A stretch of DNA of 64,000 bases from Salinisphaera sp963835375 (GTDB taxonomy: Bacteria > Pseudomonadota > Gammaproteobacteria > Nevskiales > Salinisphaeraceae). The translations under genes and the position numbers were made by a program. The stretch spans positions 248,001-312,000 of the forward strand of contig CAWIGB010000013.1 in assembly GCA_963835375.1 (NCBI GenBank), given 5' to 3'. A model generated the notes under the pieces. It was not told the origin of the DNA and searched no databases. It saw nothing but the letters and a program-made list of their open reading frames with translations. Shown here piece by piece: positions 19,937-28,981 of the stretch (position 1 is its first letter; each line of letters begins with the position of its first letter).

Positions 19937-20413
19937 ATGCGCTACTGGCTGATGAAATCCGAGCCCGATGAATTCAGTATCGAGGACCTGAAGAACCGCC
20001 CGAAACAGACCGAGGGCTGGGACGGGGTTCGCAATTATCAGGCGCGCAATTTCATGCGCGATGACATGAGCGAGGGGGATCTGGCGTTCTTCTATCATTC
20101 GAACACCAAGGTGCCCGGGGTGGTCGGCATCATGCGCATTTCGCGCGAAGGCTATCCGGACGACACCGCCTTCGATCCGAAAGACCCGCATTACGACCCG
20201 AAATCGGATCCGGAAAAGCCGCGCTGGTACCGTGTGGATGTCACCTACGAACGCGAGCTCGACCGCGTGATCCCGCTGTCCGAGATCAAAAACCACGCCG
20301 ATGAGCTCGAGGGCATGCCGCTCGTGCGCAAGGGCAATCGGCTGTCAGTGATGCCGGTCGACAAGGAACACTGGGATTTCATCCTCGGGATGGAGAACAC
20401 GGCCCCGAAATAG
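19937..20413 (+). CDS. EVE domain-containing protein
   Basis: 158 residues forming a single EVE (PUA-like) domain. Diagnostic segments are MRYWLMKSEPDEFSIEDL, WDGVRNYQARNFMRDDM, GDLAFFYHSN, VVGIMRISREGYPD and PRWYRVDVTYERELDR. The fold has an aromatic cage that in related proteins binds modified bases in nucleic acids; the ligand of this subfamily (thymocyte nuclear protein 1-like) is not settled. The ATG has GGGAAGC upstream. It stands alone on the plus strand. Confidence 0.93.
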   Translation: MRYWLMKSEPDEFSIEDLKNRPKQTEGWDGVRNYQARNFMRDDMSEGDLAFFYHSNTKVPGVVGIMRISREGYPDDTAFDPKDPHYDPKSDPEKPRWYRVDVTYERELDRVIPLSEIKNHADELEGMPLVRKGNRLSVMPVDKEHWDFILGMENTAPK

Positions 20414-20562
20414 CCGGAGTCTCCGCCGACGCAACGCTCCGGCGCTTTGTTTTCGCGCGCGGTTTCCAACCTCGCCTGCCACAGCACGCCCGGCGGAGAT
20501 CAGGCACGGGATTCCGACGCGCATTGAGCGCGAACCCTGCACGCAAGTCGGCAATAACGGCC

Positions 20563-21531
20563 CTACCACCCCTGCGCCCCTCGTCGCAGCCACTCATGGA
20601 CGAAGGTCAGTTTGCGATTGACCGGCTCCGACAGCATGAAGGGATACAGATCCGGCAGACCCATGGATCGATTGACGTGGTTCACGCTCATCGCGAGCGC
20701 TGCCCCGGCATGGATCAGACGGGCCGTATCGGTTTCGGCATAGGGGTTCCAGTTCGGCCGGGGCAGATACGGTGAGGACAGGCCGGCCGCCACGAAGCTA
20801 TCGGTGATGTCGGTCAGATGCAGCAGGTGCGACGTCGTTTCGGCCCAGTCCTCGTGTGGATGCGCCGAGGCATAACTCGAAATGAATCGCCCGCCCCAGT
20901 CGGCTGGCGGGCCGTTGTTATAGTGCGCTTTGAGCGCTTCGGCGTAATCGGCCCGCTCGTCGCCGAACATGTCGCGAAAGACCTCGAGAAAATCGGCCCG
21001 CAGACTGAGTCGCCACCACAGCATGTGCGCGATCTCGTGGCGCATATGACCGATCATGGTGCGGTACGGCTCGCCCAGCGCCCGACGGCGCCTGGTGCGC
21101 ACCACAGGATCCGCCTCCGACACGCTGATGGTCACCACGCCATCGCCATGGCCCATCGGCGCCGGCTGATCGTTGGCTTCCGCCAGCATGTGGAAGATCG
21201 GCCGTGTGCCGGGATCCTCCGGCCGAAACCACTGCCAGCGGCCGAGGTTGTCAAGCACCCAGCGTTTGGCCAATTCGGTGTCGGCCCAGTCGGAAATGGC
21301 ATTGTCCAGCGACGGATCGGGCGCGAGGGCCGTCATGGCACAAGAGCGACAGAATGCGCCGGCTTGCGGCGCGATCCAGTTGCAGCCGATGCGCTCGCGA
21401 TTGGCACAGAACGGCGGCGTCGGGATGAAGGCACGTGCCTGCGGATCGTAGGCGACCGGCGTGCCTTCTGCGGTCATCAGATTGTCGAACCACAAAGGCC
21501 CGGGGCCCACGGGGTTGTCGAAGACATGCAT
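20563..21531 (-). CDS. Putative zinc-binding metallopeptidase with degenerate zinc ribbon
   Basis: About 322 residues. The C-terminal peptidase part holds the zinc motif HMRHEIAHMLWW (HExxH-like HEIAH), and DWAETTSHLLHLTD supplies further ligands. Before it lies FCANRERIGCNWIAPQAGAF with CRSC, the second cysteine cluster of this family (Peptidase_Mx type). The N-terminus MHVFDNPVGPGPLWFDN should hold paired cysteines of a zinc ribbon but has none. The start at 21531 matches the family N-terminus; a longer TTG start at 21582 is possible. Role unknown; presumed cytoplasmic protease. Confidence 0.8.
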   Translation of the reverse strand: MHVFDNPVGPGPLWFDNLMTAEGTPVAYDPQARAFIPTPPFCANRERIGCNWIAPQAGAFCRSCAMTALAPDPSLDNAISDWADTELAKRWVLDNLGRWQWFRPEDPGTRPIFHMLAEANDQPAPMGHGDGVVTISVSEADPVVRTRRRRALGEPYRTMIGHMRHEIAHMLWWRLSLRADFLEVFRDMFGDERADYAEALKAHYNNGPPADWGGRFISSYASAHPHEDWAETTSHLLHLTDITDSFVAAGLSSPYLPRPNWNPYAETDTARLIHAGAALAMSVNHVNRSMGLPDLYPFMLSEPVNRKLTFVHEWLRRGAQGW

Positions 21532-21638
21532 AAGGCGAGCGCTCGCAAAAAACGGGATCCGGATGGACCGGAACGACACCAATGTACGCGCTTCAGTGGC
21601 AGTCCGTGGCGATTTTCAGAACCTGACGGGTCATCCCC

Positions 21639-21722
21639 AGGGCCTGTTTTCGTTTCGTGCGAGCGCCGCGTTGGCGACCACAAATCGTGTCGGGCAAGGC
21701 GCGAGTCGCCGATCGTGGCGTG
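21639..21722. repeat. Partial copy C of the terminal-inverted-repeat element (inverted)
   Basis: AGGGCCTGTTTTCGTTTCGT followed by GCGAG and, further on, GGGCAAGGCGCGAGTCGCCG and ATCGTGGCG aligns with the reverse complement of copy A (16543-16632). The rest of the element is absent. It lies in the gap between the zinc peptidase and the GlxA-type regulator. Confidence 0.6.
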
Positions 21723-21769
21723 CTCGCGCGGCCGGACAGCCGTTGGCCTGCACAGCAGCCGACGCCCGA

Positions 21770-22738
21770 TCATCCCGGCCCGGCGGATCTTCTGAGTTCT
21801 TGTCGCCGCTGCGAGGGCGAGATGCCGAATTGCTCTCGAAACGCGCGCGAGAATGTCGTCGCCGATGCAAAACCACAGGCCGCGGCGATTTCGGCCATGG
21901 AGCGATCGGTTTCCTGCACGAGCGTGGCGGCGCGGTTCAGACGCAACCGGCGATACCAGGCGCGGGGTGTGGCCCCGAGCTCTGCTTCGAACAACCGCTG
22001 CAGCTGACGCGGGGAACGCGCCGTACGCCGGGCGATCGTCGCCAACGGCAAAGGCGCTTCCAGATGGTTCTCCATCAGCGCTATCGCCCGTACCAGGGTC
22101 GGTTTGTGAACGCCGAGCCGCTTGACGATGGATTGTCGCTGTCGCGCCTCGGAGTCCCGGGCGCGACCGTGGATGAGCTGCTCGGCAACCGCACGCGCCA
22201 GCGCTGGGCCATGATCGGCCGCGATGTTCGCCAGCGCCATGTCCGTGGCCGCCATGCCGCCGGCACAGGAAAACCGCCTGGCGCCAATCTCGTAGAGCGA
22301 CTCGACCGCGTCAACCAGCGGAAATCGTTCGCGAAACGCCGGCAGACTCTCCCAGTGCAGCGTGACCGTATGCCCGTCGAGCAGATCGGCTTCGGCGAGC
22401 GCGAAACAGCCGGTATCGATGCCGCCAAGCGCTGTACCCGCCGCATCACAGCGGCGCAGCCAGCGTGCCAGGGCACGGCTCGGCCGGCCTGCTTCAAGAA
22501 AGCCGCTACAGACTGCCAGCCGTGCCGGCACCGCCGCCTCGCCGATGCCGGCATCGGGCAACACACGCATGCCGTTGGATGCGACGACCGCCCCGCCCGA
22601 TTCGCTGAGCAAACGCCAGACATACAGATCCGCGCCGGCCAGTCGATTGGCGATGCGCAGCGGCTCGGTGGCCGCCACGAACGCCATCATCGAGAAGCCG
22701 TCGACCAGCAGATATGCGGTGGTCGACGGTGCTTCCAC
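21770..22738 (-). CDS. GlxA-family transcriptional regulator (DJ-1/PfpI-like + AraC HTH)
   Basis: About 322 residues. The N-terminal DJ-1-like domain (residues ~10-180) contains LLVDGFSMMAFVAATEPLRI and GGIDTGCFALAEADLL; the expected ligand-domain loop RFSCAGGMAATDMALANI follows. The C-terminal AraC-type domain has two helix-turn-helix segments, LATIARRTARSPRQLQRLFE and MAEIAAACGFASATTFSRAF. Relatives (GbdR, CdhR) sense quaternary amines such as glycine betaine or carnitine; the ligand here is unknown. The GTG at 22738, 13 bases after the S46 peptidase stop, gives the normal short N-terminus; ATG 22801 would overlap that gene. Probably co-transcribed with it. Confidence 0.85.
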   Translation of the reverse strand: MEAPSTTAYLLVDGFSMMAFVAATEPLRIANRLAGADLYVWRLLSESGGAVVASNGMRVLPDAGIGEAAVPARLAVCSGFLEAGRPSRALARWLRRCDAAGTALGGIDTGCFALAEADLLDGHTVTLHWESLPAFRERFPLVDAVESLYEIGARRFSCAGGMAATDMALANIAADHGPALARAVAEQLIHGRARDSEARQRQSIVKRLGVHKPTLVRAIALMENHLEAPLPLATIARRTARSPRQLQRLFEAELGATPRAWYRRLRLNRAATLVQETDRSMAEIAAACGFASATTFSRAFREQFGISPSQRRQELRRSAGPG

Positions 22739-22751
22739 GCCGGGTTGTCGC

Positions 22752-24830
22752 TTAAGAGCGATGACCTTTCGCCAGCTCGTCGGCGATGTCGTTGCGGTCA
22801 TAAACCTTGCGCAGCGCGGTTTCGATGAACGCGGTATCAACCGCCACGGCGCGGTTGTTCGAATCGTCGAAGATGAAATTGCCGCCCAGGCTGTGGATAT
22901 TGCCGTCGAAGATCAGGCCCACCGCATGCCCGGCCTTGTCGATGACCGGGCTGCCCGAGTTGCCGCCGATGATGTCGTTGTCGGTGACGAAATTGACCGG
23001 CGTGTCGCCGTCGAGCTTGTCCTTGGCCTGAATCCAGCGCTGCGGGCAGCTTGTACGGATCGGCGCCCGGTGGCGCGCGCGTAGAGCCCGTCGATATGCG
23101 TGAACGGCGCCACCTTCCGGCCTTTTTCGGTCCAGCCTTTCACCTGGCCATAGCTCAGCCGCATGGTGAAGGTCGCGTCCGGATAGCTCTTGGCACCGTC
23201 GCGGGCGAAGCGAGCCCTGGCGATGGCGGTTTCAGCCTGAGCCGTGCGGCGCCTCGACCTGGTCCTCGTAGGTCTTGCGGACCGCGCGCGCCGCCGGGTC
23301 CACCTTGCGGGCAAAGACGATCATCGGGTCATCCGACTGCTCGATCGCCTGCTCGCCGCCCTGCCAGAGTTGCTTGCGATAGGCCGGATCGGCGAGCTGG
23401 GTGCCGGAAACGAGCTGCTTCGCCAGTTCGTCCGGCGACTGATCGGCCAGCACGGTCTTCACGAACGGATCGTCGGCGCCGAGCGACTGGCGCATCTTTT
23501 CCAGCGCCCAGGCCATCCGGGTCTGTTCGTAATCCGGATAGATCGGGCCGGCGGATGCCACCGATTGCTCGACGGCCGGCAGATTAGCGCTGCGATAATC
23601 GGGCAATCGTTTGGTGTCCGGCTTGTCGCGCTCGGCCGCGGCGCGCACGAGCGTGCGGGCGTAGCCGAACAGATCGCCGCCAAACGCCTGGCCGCGCTCG
23701 AGCATGTCGTAGCGGGTCTGGATCTCGGCGCCCTTGGCCTCGGCCCGGTTCAGGGTCTGCCAGGGGTGACCGAATTGCTTCACGCGCGCCGGCTCGGCGG
23801 CGATCCAGTCGCGCAGCGCGGCGTCCTGTTCTTTCTTATTCGCCGCAAAGGATTCGTCGGTGAGTGTCTTGAGCCAGCCCTTGAACACCTTGAGCGTGTT
23901 GTCGCCGTGGAACAGATCGCCCTGCGCCGCCTTCGCGTGCTTGTCGGATTCGCGCGAGAACTGCCACATCACGCCACGCGCCTCCGACAGATACGCCTGA
24001 TACGGAATGACTTTCTCGTCGCGCAGATAGGCCAGCGCGGTCCACGGCGTTTCACGCTGGGTGGAGCCCGGATTACCGACGACGAACGTCATCTCGCCGG
24101 CCTTCGGCCCATTCACGTCGAACGGCAGATAGTTCGGCGTCCGCGCCGGCTTGCCGTCGACATAAGCCCGCAGCAGCGTGAGATCCAGGTCGTAGCGCGG
24201 AAAATTGAAGTTGTCCGGGTCGCCGCCGAAGAAGGCGATACCCTGCTCCGGCGCGAAAACCAGGCGAACGTCCTGGAATCGACGGTACTTGTACAGCGCA
24301 TAGCGGCCGCCGTGATACAGCGTGACGACGTCGCAGCGCCATTGGTCCGGATCGCCCGCCACGCAGGTCTTCTCGATCGCGCTGTCGACGGCGCGTTCTG
24401 CCGCCACCCGATCCGCGCCGTTCCTGTCGGCCAGCGCATTTTCGACCCGGTCGGTGACGTTGCGGATCGAGACCAGCTGGTTGAGCTCGATGTTGGGGCA
24501 CTTCGGCTCGTTTTCTTCCTTGCCGACAAAGCCGTTCGCCATGTAGTTGTGGGTATCGTCCGACAATCGCGACAGACATTCATTGGCACAGTGGTGATTG
24601 GTCATCACCAGGCCGTCGCTGGACACGAACGAACCCGAACAGCCGCCGGCCAGTCGAACCGAGGCTTTCTGCACCCGATCGACCCAGGCCTGATCCGGCG
24701 CGAAGCCGTAGGCTTTCTGCATGCGGGCCAGGGGCAGATCGTTCATCGTCCACATGCCCTCATCCGCCGCCGCCGACAGGCTGAAACACAGAGCGGCCAT
24801 TGCCAGCCCCGCGATCGCGATTCGATGCAT
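22752..24830 (-). CDS. S46 family peptidase (dipeptidyl-peptidase 7/11 type), frameshifted
   Basis: A periplasmic dipeptidyl peptidase of about 691 residues. It has a signal peptide (MHRIAIAGLAMAALCFSLSA-AADEG). The first catalytic-half motif GGCSGSFVSSDGLVMTNHHC holds the His, NFNFPRYDLDL the Asp region, and DNDIIGGNSGSPVIDKAGHA the Ser nucleophile near the C-terminus. ATG 24830 has GGAG six bases upstream. The frame is broken near 23247, 23067 and 23045, each explained by one extra base, so the last ~160 residues lie in other frames. Length and motifs are otherwise normal, favouring sequence error. The GlxA-type regulator follows after 13 bases. Confidence 0.88.
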
Positions 24831-24943
24831 CCCCAACTCCCCGAGATGACGCCGCCGATACCCGTCGGCATGCGCTGTCATGACACCGTCGTCAACATAG
24901 CAGGGATGATGCCGGCCGAGCCGGTCGCGACGGGCTGGTCCGG

Positions 24944-25665
24944 TCAGGGGTGGACGTCGACCAGGCGTGCAAAGCGTGCGTCGATCTCGGCGCGGGACGC
25001 CTGCCGGCCCGATTCCGACGATTCGTAGCCCACTTCCACCTCGCCGGCCGCCACGCGCGCCATGACCGAATCGGCGAAGTCGTCAACCGGGGCGCCGTCG
25101 GCATGAATGCCCTCGCCGCCGAGATCGGTGTTCAGCGCCGGCGGCGCGTATTCCGCCCGTAGTGACATCGTCCGCGAGTGCAGGCCGGCTTTGGTGGCGG
25201 CATAGACCGGCGCGAAGATCGCCGGCACGAACGCCAGCCCCGACGTCACATTGACGATCGCCGGCTCGGAGCGCGTCTTGAAATGCTCAAGCACGGGCGA
25301 GCACAGATGCGCCGGCGCCTCGAAATTGATCGCGATCTCCGCCGCGCGCTCCGCCCACGCTGCATCGTCGGCAGCGAAGCGATGGCGTCGCTGGACGCCG
25401 GCATTATTCACCAGCACATCGAATGCCGGGTGTTCGCGCTGCATCCACTCGACCAGCTCGCAACGCCCCGGCGCCGTCGCCACGTCCGCCACGTCCGCCA
25501 CGCGGGTGATCAACTCGGGATGCCGGACGCTGGCTTCGTCGAGCTTCGATTGACGGCGGCCGCAGACACTACCCGGCTGCCCGCCCGCAGAAAACGCACG
25601 GCGATGGCCAGACCGATCCCGCTCGCGCCGCCGGTCACGAGTACGCTGTGCCCGGTCAGATTCAT
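24944..25665 (-). CDS. SDR family oxidoreductase (DltE-like), frameshifted near 25570
   Basis: A short-chain dehydrogenase of about 240 residues. The start MNLTGHSVLVTGGASGIGLA gives the NAD(P)-binding TGxxxGIG; the frame then shifts by one base before VCGRRQSKLDEAS, and continues with LVNNAGVQRRHRF, IVNVTSGLAFVP (Ser) and PVYAATKAG (YxxxK). The C-terminal DLGGEGIHADGAPVDDFAD resembles DltE-type SDRs. About ten residues normally present after SLRAE seem absent. The ATG at 25665 overlaps the lipoprotein stop (ATGA). Substrate unknown. Confidence 0.82.
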
Positions 25666-26276
25666 GGGCGGTCGGCCGTGCCGCGGTCACCGGTTGTCGC
25701 CGGTATGGCGTGGCCCCGCCCGTCGAGGTTCGGGATCAACGGCGTACGCGCGGCATCCTCGGTGCGGTCGTCATCCACCGGCACATAGCCACCGCCGGCA
25801 TACTGCATGCGCTGGCGATCCGAGCCGCCGGCGTCGCCGAGCATGGTCACGAGCAGGTCGTGCCAGCCGTCATCGCGATGATCGAGCTGGTAGAGCGGCG
25901 CCCGGGACGTGGGGATCCGCGAGACCGCTTCATAGCGATCGCCGTCGCGCGCCAGCACATATAGATCGCAGCCGTCCGCGCAGCCGTCGGGGCCCACGAC
26001 ATAGGCCACCGCCTCACGCTTGCCGTCGCCGTTGAGGTCGACAAACTTGGAGTAGTAGTGAAGCGGGCGGACCGTGCTATCGGCATAGATCGTCGCCAGT
26101 GCGTCGGTCAGGCGCTGCTGGGCATCGGCATTGCGGGCGGCCGGCGTGGTTTTGAGGGCGTCGGCCTGTTGTTCGAGCTTGTCGTGCCCGCTGCCGCTCT
26201 TGGGCAGCACCGCACAGCCCGACAGCAGCACGGTCGCCGTTGCAGCCGCCGCGGCATAGATCGCAAGTGATCTCAT
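25662..26276 (-). CDS. Hypothetical lipoprotein
   Basis: 204 residues, not recognised. A lipoprotein signal peptide ends at the lipobox LLSGC (Cys21). After a Lys/Gln linker comes LHYYSKFVDLNGDGKREAVA, which resembles a calcium-binding-like DxNGDG repeat (FG-GAP/EF-hand style), then CADGCDLYVLARDGDRYEAV. The ATG is preceded by GGAGGGCAACG, an ideal ribosome binding site. It is translationally coupled to the SDR downstream and follows a 66-residue protein 21 bases upstream. Probably outer- or inner-membrane anchored in the periplasm; function unknown. Confidence 0.75.
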   Translation of the reverse strand: MRSLAIYAAAAATATVLLSGCAVLPKSGSGHDKLEQQADALKTTPAARNADAQQRLTDALATIYADSTVRPLHYYSKFVDLNGDGKREAVAYVVGPDGCADGCDLYVLARDGDRYEAVSRIPTSRAPLYQLDHRDDGWHDLLVTMLGDAGGSDRQRMQYAGGGYVPVDDDRTEDAARTPLIPNLDGRGHAIPATTGDRGTADRP

Positions 26277-26297
26277 CGTTGCCCTCCGCGGGCGCGC

Positions 26298-26498
26298 TCA
26301 GCTCACCGTGATGGTGTAGTCGTCACCGGCGATCAGCGGCAGATCGTAGTCGGTCGCTTCGGAGACGGTGACCGTGTAGGTGCCGGGCCCGTGTTCAGCC
26401 GCATGGGCCTTGACCGCCAGCTCGGCCGCGTCCTCGGCGCTGGCGGCTTCCAAGATGGTCTCGTCCCCGCCCAGCTCGCAGATATAGCGCAGCACCAT
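26298..26498 (-). CDS. Small hypothetical protein (66 aa)
   Basis: A 66-residue acidic protein starting MVLRYICELGGDETILEAAS and ending in DYDLPLIAGDDYTITVS. The ATG at 26498 has GGGAG six bases upstream, better than the ATGs at 26510 and 26522. It has an alanine-rich helix (AEDAAELAVKAHAAEHG) between short beta-like segments. No family recognised. It is the first gene of a minus-strand unit with the lipoprotein and SDR, divergent from the PLP dehydratase. Confidence 0.6.
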   Translation of the reverse strand: MVLRYICELGGDETILEAASAEDAAELAVKAHAAEHGPGTYTVTVSEATDYDLPLIAGDDYTITVS

Positions 26499-26611
26499 CG
26501 ATTCTCCCATCACGTACTCCATCGAATTGAATCACCAGCGGCTCGGGTGCGCACCCGATGCCGGGTCCTGCATGGCAGTATGCGGATTCCTGCTTCGAAC
26601 TAAAGACACGA

Positions 26612-27557
26612 ATGACGCGTCCTACCGCCGCCGACCTGGTGGCCGCCCGCCAGCGCATCGCTGATCACGTCCATCGCACGCCGGTTCTGACCTGCCGCAC
26701 GCTCGACGAAGCCGCCGGTGCCGCGCTGTTCTTCAAGTGCGAGAACTTTCAGAAAGCCGGCGCGTTCAAGGCGCGTGGCGCCACCAACGCCGTGTTTTCG
26801 CTCGACGCCGAGCAGGCCGCGCGCGGCGTGGCCACGCATTCCAGCGGCAATCACGGCCAGGCGCTGGCGCGCGCCGCGGCCGCCCGCGGCATCGCCGCCA
26901 CGGTGGTCATGCCTGAAACCGCGCCCAAGCCCAAGATCGATGCCGTGCGCGGCTACGGCGCCGACGTCATCTTCTGCGAACCCACCAACGCCGCCCGCCA
27001 GGCCACACTCGATGCGTTCGTCGCGAAGACCGGCGCTGAATTCATCCCGCCGTACGATGATCTGCGCGTCATCGCCGGCCAGGCCAGCTGTGCGGCCGAA
27101 CTGATCGAGGACGTGCCCGATCTGGACGCAGTGATCGCGCCGGTCGGCGGCGGTGGCCTGATCAGCGGCACCGCCCTGACCATCGCTTACAATGCGCCGC
27201 ATATTGCGGTTCACGGCGGCGAGCCGGCCGCGGCCGACGACGCCGCCCGTTCGCTGGAGTCCGGAGCGCGCTGTGGCAACGATGCCCCGGACACGATCGC
27301 CGACGGGCTTGAAGGCTTCGCTCGGCGAGATCACCTGGCCGATCGTGCGCGACCACGTGACGGCCATCACACGGGTGTCCGAAGACGAGATCGTTGCCGC
27401 CATGCGGCTCATCTGGCAGCGCATGAAGATCCTCGTCGAGCCCTCCTGCGCGGTCGCGCTGGCCGCCATCCTGGCCGCGCCCGAGCATTTCGAAAACCGT
27501 CGAGTCGGCGTGATTCTCACCGGCGGCAACGTCGATATCGATCAGTTGCCGTGGTGA
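26612..27557 (+). CDS. Threonine/serine dehydratase-type PLP enzyme, frameshifted near 27311
   Basis: A fold-type II PLP enzyme that deaminates threonine or serine, or racemises serine. About 314 residues. The PLP lysine is in KAGAFKARGATNAVF; HSSGNHGQALARAAA binds the substrate carboxylate, APVGGGGLISGTAL the phosphate, and EPSCAVALAAIL the C-terminal ring. The short length without a regulatory domain points to the catabolic/racemase-like branch rather than biosynthetic IlvA. One extra base in GGGCTTGAAGGC shifts the frame after DTIADGL; SLGEITWPIVRDHV continues the protein to a TGA at 27557. Confidence 0.88.
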
Positions 27558-27872
27558 CCCCCTGTACGACCCCGAGGCTTAAAGCTCGCGTCGATCGTCC
27601 CTGCGACAGCGGGTGAGCGATTCGCCTGTACACCGCCAACCGCCCCCGTGCGCAGAGCACAGCCACAGGGTTCCGCTCATTGGCATGCACGCGCATCCAT
27701 CGAATGAGCAGGTGGAGGTCTATGCGAGCGCCATACCGGGCTCGATACGTGGCAGAGCCAGAGCCGGCCATTGGCCGATCGAGAGCAAAACCGCCACAAC
27801 TAACCAAGCCATCACCGGCGACGTCGTCGCAAGGCTGACTCCCCCGTTTCTGCGGGTCGATTGACGCTCGGC
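27558..27872. other. Intergenic, no feature seen
   Basis: Between the convergent PLP dehydratase and denD. No supported gene, terminator with a T-run, RNA or repeat was found here. Confidence 0.5.
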
Positions 27873-28839
27873 TCAGCGGCCGGCGGCGGCTTCGTCTTCG
27901 ATGAACGCGGCCACGGCCGCATCGAAATCTTCATCCGCGCGAAAGCCGAGCTCGTACGGGCGTTTCACGTCGAGTGCGCCGGGCCAACTCTTCACGAGCC
28001 GTTCGATATCCGGATCGGTTTCGAAACGTACGAGCGCGCGGGCCTCACGACCTGCGCGACGTGCGAGCGCGTCGAGCATCTCAGTGACTGTGACGCTAAG
28101 ACCCGGCAGGTTGATCGTCCGCCATGAACCGAGTCGCTCCGCCGGCAGCTCCAGAGCGTGAATCAGATTCGCAACCGCGCTCCGTGGCGACGACAGCCAC
28201 ATGGACTGCTCTGCGCCGACCGGACAGATCGCTTCGACGCCGGCCAGAGGCTCGCGGATGATCGAACTCGCAAACGAAGAGGCCGCACGATTGGGCCGCC
28301 CGGGTCGGACCACGATCGTAGGCAGCCGGCAGGCTCGCCCGTCGATGAATCCTTTTCGCGAGTAATCATTGACCAGTAGTTCGCCGATTGCCTTCTGCGT
28401 GCCGTAGGACGACTGCGGCATCGGCGCGACGTCCTCGGCCAGCGGCTCCGTCCCGTCCGGACCAAACACCGCCAGCGAACTGGCGAACAGGAAGCGCGGC
28501 GGGCGCGGCAAACCACGACAGGCGTCGAGCAGCTGACGCGTGGCATCCAGGTTGACCTGCATGCCGCGGTCGAAATCGGCTTCGGCTTCGGAGCTGACGA
28601 CGGCTGCCAGATGACAGACCACGGCCGTATCCGACGTGAGGGTCGCACGCAATGACTTCCCCATCACTGCCATCGCCAACCACCGAAGTCACGCGCGAGT
28701 CGGTGACCGGGCAGGCTCGCATATCCAGCGAAGTGATCGCGCTGATTGATTCACCGCCGATCGTGGTCTGGCTATCCAATAGCGTCTGAATCAGGCGGGT
28801 ACCGAGAAAACCGGCGCCACCCGTTACGAGAACTCGCAT
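27873..28839 (-). CDS. denD: D-erythronate dehydrogenase-like NAD-dependent epimerase/dehydratase, frameshifted near 28652
   Basis: An extended SDR of about 321 residues. It starts MRVLVTGGAGFLGTRLIQTL with the TGGAGFLG NAD motif; CHLAAVVSSEAEADFDRGMQ and the YxxxK in SSYGTQKAIGELL follow, as does FASSLAVFGPDG. DenD oxidises D-erythronate to 3-oxo-tetronate in the pathway defined for the DUF1537 kinases, and otnK, otnC and otnI lie divergently next to it. The first ~55 residues lie in one frame and the rest in another; one extra T (GTCATTGCG) explains this. The assignment rests mainly on context plus family. Confidence 0.85.
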
Positions 28840-28886
28840 TCCATCTCCTGCTGACGGCAACGATTGGAACCGTAGCCCAAACACCG

Positions 28887-28914
28887 TTGACGGCTTTGAA
28901 ACAATTAGTAATAT
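28887..28914 (+). promoter_or_regulatory. Sigma-70 promoter of the GntR-family regulator
   Basis: TTGACG (28887-28892) and TAATAT (28909-28914) are separated by 16 bases in an AT-rich divergent region, about 70 bases upstream of the regulator ATG at 28982. Confidence 0.7.
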
Positions 28915-28924
28915 TGTCAGACAA
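28914..28924. promoter_or_regulatory. Palindromic operator TTGTCAGACAA for the GntR/FadR-type regulator
   Basis: TTGTC-A-GACAA is a perfect 5+1+5 palindrome at the end of the -10 box. It fits the TnGT-N-ACnA pattern of FadR-subfamily operators. Its position would block the regulator promoter and lies between the divergent denD and otn genes, so autoregulation and control of denD are likely. Confidence 0.65.
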
Positions 28925-28981
28925 ATTTTCTTGAACGAGCAATACCTCCTTTGGTCGGATAACGTAACGTGGCGATAAGGA

